Assembly: GCA_016926855.1 (NCBI GenBank)
Contig: JAFGNT010000006.1
Location: 32,943-96,942 of the forward strand
Source: Methanomicrobiaceae archaeon
Lineage (GTDB): Archaea; Halobacteriota; Methanomicrobia; Methanomicrobiales; Methanomicrobiaceae
Reading direction: 5' to 3'
Length of the DNA stretch: 64,000 bases
In this document: positions 61,372 through 64,000 of the stretch, piece by piece
Layout of the letters: each line of letters opens with the position of its first letter
Numbering within the stretch: position 1 is the stretch's first letter
Notes under the pieces: model-generated
The model's input: only the letters and a program-made list of their open reading frames with translations
The model's database searches: none
Told to the model about the DNA's origin: nothing
Translations under genes and position numbers: made by a program

Positions 61372-61856
61372 CACCCATCACTCCCTTTGAGGAGGTTCTG
61401 GAACGTGCCGGGTGCGAGCGCGAGGTGATCGACCACTGCCGCGCCGTTGCTGGCGTTGCACTCACCTTCACCCACAGGGTGCCGGTCGACACCGATCTCG
61501 TGCTGGCGGGCGCATGGCTGCATGATATCGGGAGGTCGAAGACCCATGGCATCGCCCACGGCCAGATCGGGGCTGACATCTGCCGGGAACTCGGCTACTC
61601 CGAACGCATCGCCCGTATCGTCGAGTGCCATATCGGTGCGGGCCTCACCCGTGAAGAGTGCCGCCGCTTCGGCCTTGCCCCCCGCGACTGCGTCCCCTCG
61701 ACGCTGGAAGAGAAGATCGTCGCGCACGCGGACAATATCGTAAAAGGCGTCTCCGAGATCACCATCGATGAGCGTATCGCACTCGCCGCCCCGCTCGGAC
61801 CGGAGGTGCAGAAACGCCTGCGCGATCTCGCGGACGAGGTTGAACGCCTCAGATAA
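61368..61856 (+). CDS. HD-domain phosphohydrolase
   Basis: A 162-residue protein of the archaeal HDIG family (TIGR00295 type). The metal ligands are in [16 protein letters not shown] and HGQIGADI, and the last His is in ECHIGAG. It is probably a phosphohydrolase of a nucleotide or phosphoester; the substrate is unknown. GTG start overlapping the tfe stop. The last eight bases overlap the convergent ACT-domain gene. Confidence 0.86.
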   Translation: MTPITPFEEVLERAGCEREVIDHCRAVAGVALTFTHRVPVDTDLVLAGAWLHDIGRSKTHGIAHGQIGADICRELGYSERIARIVECHIGAGLTREECRRFGLAPRDCVPSTLEEKIVAHADNIVKGVSEITIDERIALAAPLGPEVQKRLRDLADEVERLR

Positions 61857-62349
61857 TCAGCTGCCGCACCTGCGGAAGCGCCTTTAACTTTTCAAAAACG
61901 ACACCCGGCAGCTCCTCGTCGACGATGATGACAAGCTTCGGTTCCTCGGAGAGCAGGGGATCGGTGACGAATATCTGGCGGATGCTCAGGTTATATTCCG
62001 AGAGCACGTTCACGGCGGCCCCGACGATCCCCTTCTGCTGGGCGTCGTTCGGGAGCACGGTGATGACGGTCCGGCCCAGCGACTCCGCCACCGCGCTGAT
62101 GTCGGGCGTCGCCCGGAGATGGAGAAACACCTCCCTGAGCTCGGGGATGTCGAGGATGCGCCGCGCAGTCGCATCTACGACGCGCCGGTCGGTCCCGGCC
62201 GCCCGGGCTATATGGGTTGCCGGGATTTCCACGCCGTTACACACGATTTTGGACTCCTGACTGACCCCGAACCCATTCTCGAGGAGAAAACGCACGACCC
62301 GCTCCTGCGAGGGCGAATCTTCAAACGCCCTGAGAATAGCTTCCCACAT
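61849..62349 (-). CDS. ACT-domain regulator of amino acid metabolism (COG2150-like)
   Basis: A 166-residue protein. The N-terminal part is a winged-helix-like segment (ERVVRFLLENGFGVSQESKIVCNGVEIPATHIARAAGTDRRVV), the C-terminal part an ACT domain (VLSEYNLSIRQIFVTDPLLSEEPKLVIIV). It resembles COG2150, predicted amino-acid-responsive regulators. Two starts compete: 62361 and 62349. The TATA box at 62374-62383 would start transcription near 62351, favouring 62349. Confidence 0.78.
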   Translation of the reverse strand: MWEAILRAFEDSPSQERVVRFLLENGFGVSQESKIVCNGVEIPATHIARAAGTDRRVVDATARRILDIPELREVFLHLRATPDISAVAESLGRTVITVLPNDAQQKGIVGAAVNVLSEYNLSIRQIFVTDPLLSEEPKLVIIVDEELPGVVFEKLKALPQVRQLII

Positions 62350-62373
62350 GTAGCAGATCATTCACACGGTGTC

Positions 62374-62383
62374 TATAAATATA
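62374..62383 (-). promoter_or_regulatory. TATA box for the ACT-domain gene
   Basis: TATATTTATA on the minus strand, about 29 nt before the ATG at 62349, consistent with a leaderless or near-leaderless mRNA. Confidence 0.5.
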
Positions 62384-62504
62384 CATCGCTGCGCAGATCC
62401 GGCAGGAGAAAGACGGGCCGTTCGCACCGACGCTTTCCCGCGCGTTCCCGCCCCCACGGGCCGGCGTTCGGGCATAAAACCGGCACAAAAGCGGCCCCGG
62501 AGAG

Positions 62505-62521
62505 GGCCGGGGGCCCCGGCC
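62505..62521. repeat. GC-only 8-bp inverted repeat
   Basis: GGCCGGGG-G-CCCCGGCC is a perfect inverted repeat in a very GC-rich, gene-free stretch (about 62395-62540) between the ACT gene and tRNA-Leu. It could form a hairpin in RNA or DNA. Further GC-rich short repeats surround it. No gene is supported here. Confidence 0.45.
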
Positions 62522-62600
62522 GGACGGAAAATACGGCAGGCATCCCGAAAAAAAGCATAAGATATTTTATCTCTCACCACATTCTGTATAGAGTAATAGG

Positions 62601-62685
62601 GCGAGGGTTGCCAAGCCAGGTCAAAGGCGCCAGGTTGAGGGCCTGGTCTCGTAGGAGTTCGCCGGTTCGAATCCGGCCTCTCGCA
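62601..62685 (+). tRNA. tRNA-Leu (GAG)
   Basis: An 85-nt class II tRNA. The acceptor stem GCGAGGG pairs with CTCTCGC (one G-U), discriminator A. The anticodon stem CCAGG/CCTGG encloses TTGAGGG, giving anticodon GAG. The long variable arm and the T arm GCCGGTTCGAATCCGGC are typical of leucine tRNAs. CCA is not encoded. AAGATATTTTATC at about 62560-62572 is a likely promoter element. Confidence 0.96.
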
Positions 62686-62790
62686 CTTCTTTTGTTTATT
62701 ACCGTGAAAAAACACACCATGACAGAGGTGTGGCCGAAATGGTGATCCCACCCCGATCAGGTGCCTCTGAAGGTGCACACAAAGACAGGA

Positions 62791-63479
62791 TCAATAATAA
62801 ATCATCGGCCAGATCACGTGCCACAGACCATAGTCCGTAAGCCTCCAGATCACCGTCGCCAGGAATCCGTATTTCCTGAATAGGGTGATGGGGATCAGGT
62901 TTCCGGCAAAAATAAAGATGAAGAGACCGGCTGCAAAAACCATGCCGGGAAGCATGCCCATCCGGTACATGCCCGATATCTGCATAACCGGTTCCCACAG
63001 ACTTGCCAGAACGGCAACCACGACAAAAACCTCGTTCTGCCTTTTTCCTTTCAGGAAGACATGTGAGATGAACCATATCAGAAAAACGATCGGGATAAGA
63101 TTGTAGAGGATCTCAAGGAAAATCCCGCCGCTTACATACACGGGAAGGGAAAAGGGAAAGGATACATGGATGTTGGGCAGATCCATTGCCAGGCCCACCA
63201 TAATTTCTATCAGGGCAAAAGAAAAACCAAGGAGGATTGGGTACACAAACCGCTCTTTATGCGATATTTTTCGTCCCAGATATCGGGAAAACCGGTTTTT
63301 AGAGCGAGTTTTATGGCAATAAATCCGAAAAAGGCTGCAGGGATTATCGCCGACCAGGCCCCGGTCCAGTTCTGTACGATCGGGTGGTCCACTTCACCGT
63401 ATGTCCAGACGGCCTTTCCGATCAGCATCAGTAAAACGAGGGCCAGAAAAATCTTATCCGATTTCGTCAGCGTGTCCAC
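62791..63479 (-). pseudogene. Multi-pass membrane protein gene with a frameshift in an A5 run
   Basis: Two reading frames together give one membrane protein. The upstream half runs KSDKIFLALVLLMLIGKAVW through AFFGFIAIKLALK. The downstream half continues in another frame as NRFSRYLGRKISHKERFVYP and five or so further helices to the end HVIWPMIYY. The switch falls at the five-A run at 63296-63300 (T on the plus strand); one extra A would restore one frame of about 229 codons. The proposed start is GTG 63479, without a clear ribosome site. It could be a real inactivation, slippage or a sequencing error. The family is not recognised. Confidence 0.65.
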
Positions 63480-63491
63480 ACCAGTAATTTT

Positions 63492-63857
63492 GTGAGAGAC
63501 GTTAAGGTATTTTTCAGAGTTTCTGTTAATACCACTCGTTCGTCCCGGATGACTGCCATCTCCGGTGACAGCATCATCTGGCATGACTGCCGCAACGGAA
63601 ATGGTGATATCAACTGCTACAATCTCGGCACTGGTGAAACCCCGATAACCACGGATACCGACCATCAGGGATATCCCGCTATCTACAGCGACCGCATCGT
63701 GTGGGAGGACTATCAAAACGGAAACCGGGATATCTCCCTCTACAGCCCCAAGGAAATACCCTTTCCCGAGTTCCCGTCACTCGCAGTCCCGGTAATTTCC
63801 CTCATGGGGATTGCCCTGTTTGTCTCTCTGGGGAGAAAATGCAGGAACCGGGACTAA
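63492..63857 (+). pseudogene. Truncated surface beta-propeller protein, 3' end only
   Basis: About 105 residues of recognisable protein. Two TolB/DPP-like blades have the typical ISGDSIIWHDCRNGNGDINCYNL and YSDRIVWEDYQNGNRDISLYS pattern. A hydrophobic helix (SLAVPVISLMGIALFVSLG) and basic end then follow, as in cell-surface proteins of these methanogens. Normal relatives have many such blades and a signal peptide; none is present upstream. The likely fragment starts near 63540, and the first codons from 63492 are probably not native. Confidence 0.6.
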
Positions 63858-64000
63858 TTTTATATTTTTTTTATCGATTGCCTGATACGGCGGTATCACA
63901 TCTGCGTGTTTCTAACCTGAACTCCGCATGATTTAGGGCATATACTTCATTTTCTGTCCTCCTTTTCGGCATCCCCTGAAGCAGAAGGGAAAGATCTATA
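63858..64000. other. Window end, no gene seen
   Basis: A T-rich run at 63859-63873 could end transcription of the beta-propeller fragment. The rest shows no supported coding sequence. Confidence 0.35.

Noticed and set aside
1..64000. CRISPR arrays, insertion sequences, prophage or toxin-antitoxin systems
   Set aside because: I saw no regularly spaced direct repeats, transposase or integrase motifs, terminal inverted repeats, or antitoxin-toxin pairs anywhere in the window.

Overview
The window reads as chromosomal DNA of a hydrogenotrophic methanogenic archaeon, most likely of the order Methanomicrobiales. Supporting markers are methanogenesis marker 14, archaeal DnaG primase, transcription factor E, CDP-archaeol synthase, aTrm56, a tetraether-synthase-like radical SAM enzyme, the methanogen-type homocysteine genes, and TATA-box promoters often placed so that the mRNA would be leaderless. 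Base composition is GC-rich, and genes sit in tight operons with many 4-nt ATGA/GTGA stop-start overlaps. A glycine-betaine transporter suggests salt tolerance. Genus cannot be fixed from sequence alone.

Layout. 1-1.9 kb: hypC-hypA-hypE, hydrogenase maturation. 1.9-6.9 kb: acetyltransferase, DUF2156, dihydroorotase, DUF167, dnaG and UPF0058 genes. 6.9-13.9 kb: RimK-type ATP-grasp ligase, alanine dehydrogenase, tetraether-synthase-like radical SAM enzyme, then carS-pyrE-purD-argF. 13.6-16.7 kb: a small conserved gene, methanogenesis marker 14 and argG. 17-20 kb: glycine-betaine ABC transporter. 20-27.8 kb: carA-carB, carbonic anhydrase, ilvD and several very small genes. 27.9-33.6 kb: a tetrapyrrole operon (precorrin-2 dehydrogenase, hemA, hemB, hemL, hemC, cobA) feeding siroheme, cobalamin and F430. 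33.8-36 kb: Trk potassium uptake and tRNA-Gly. 36-39.3 kb: a looser accessory region with an iron-sulfur flavoprotein gene carrying two in-frame stops, a small zinc ribbon, two VOC-family genes plus a decayed VOC fragment, and a TPR protein.

39.4-49 kb holds a complete 14-gene membrane-bound [NiFe] hydrogenase operon of the Mbh type: an Mrp-like Na+/H+ antiporter module (E,F,G,D,E,B,C,D-like subunits) followed by the hydrogenase module. A HycI-type maturation protease faces it. Together with hypCAE, this gives a ferredoxin-linked, ion-translocating hydrogenase and part of its maturation set.

49-62.4 kb: PAPS-reductase-like protein, hisH, a membrane-anchored HTH regulator, alaS, SWIM and NIF3 genes, the homocysteine operon (DUF39-CBS, NIL-ferredoxin, COG2122), aTrm56, ATP-grasp, TFE, HD and ACT genes. 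62.6-64 kb: tRNA-Leu, a frameshifted membrane protein gene and a truncated surface beta-propeller gene.

I found no CRISPR array, insertion sequence, prophage or defence island. The best leads are the flavoprotein gene with TGA at a cluster cysteine and TAG at a later codon, the VOC duplication and its repeated upstream motif, three very small unannotated-type genes, and the lipid and homocysteine gene arrangements.
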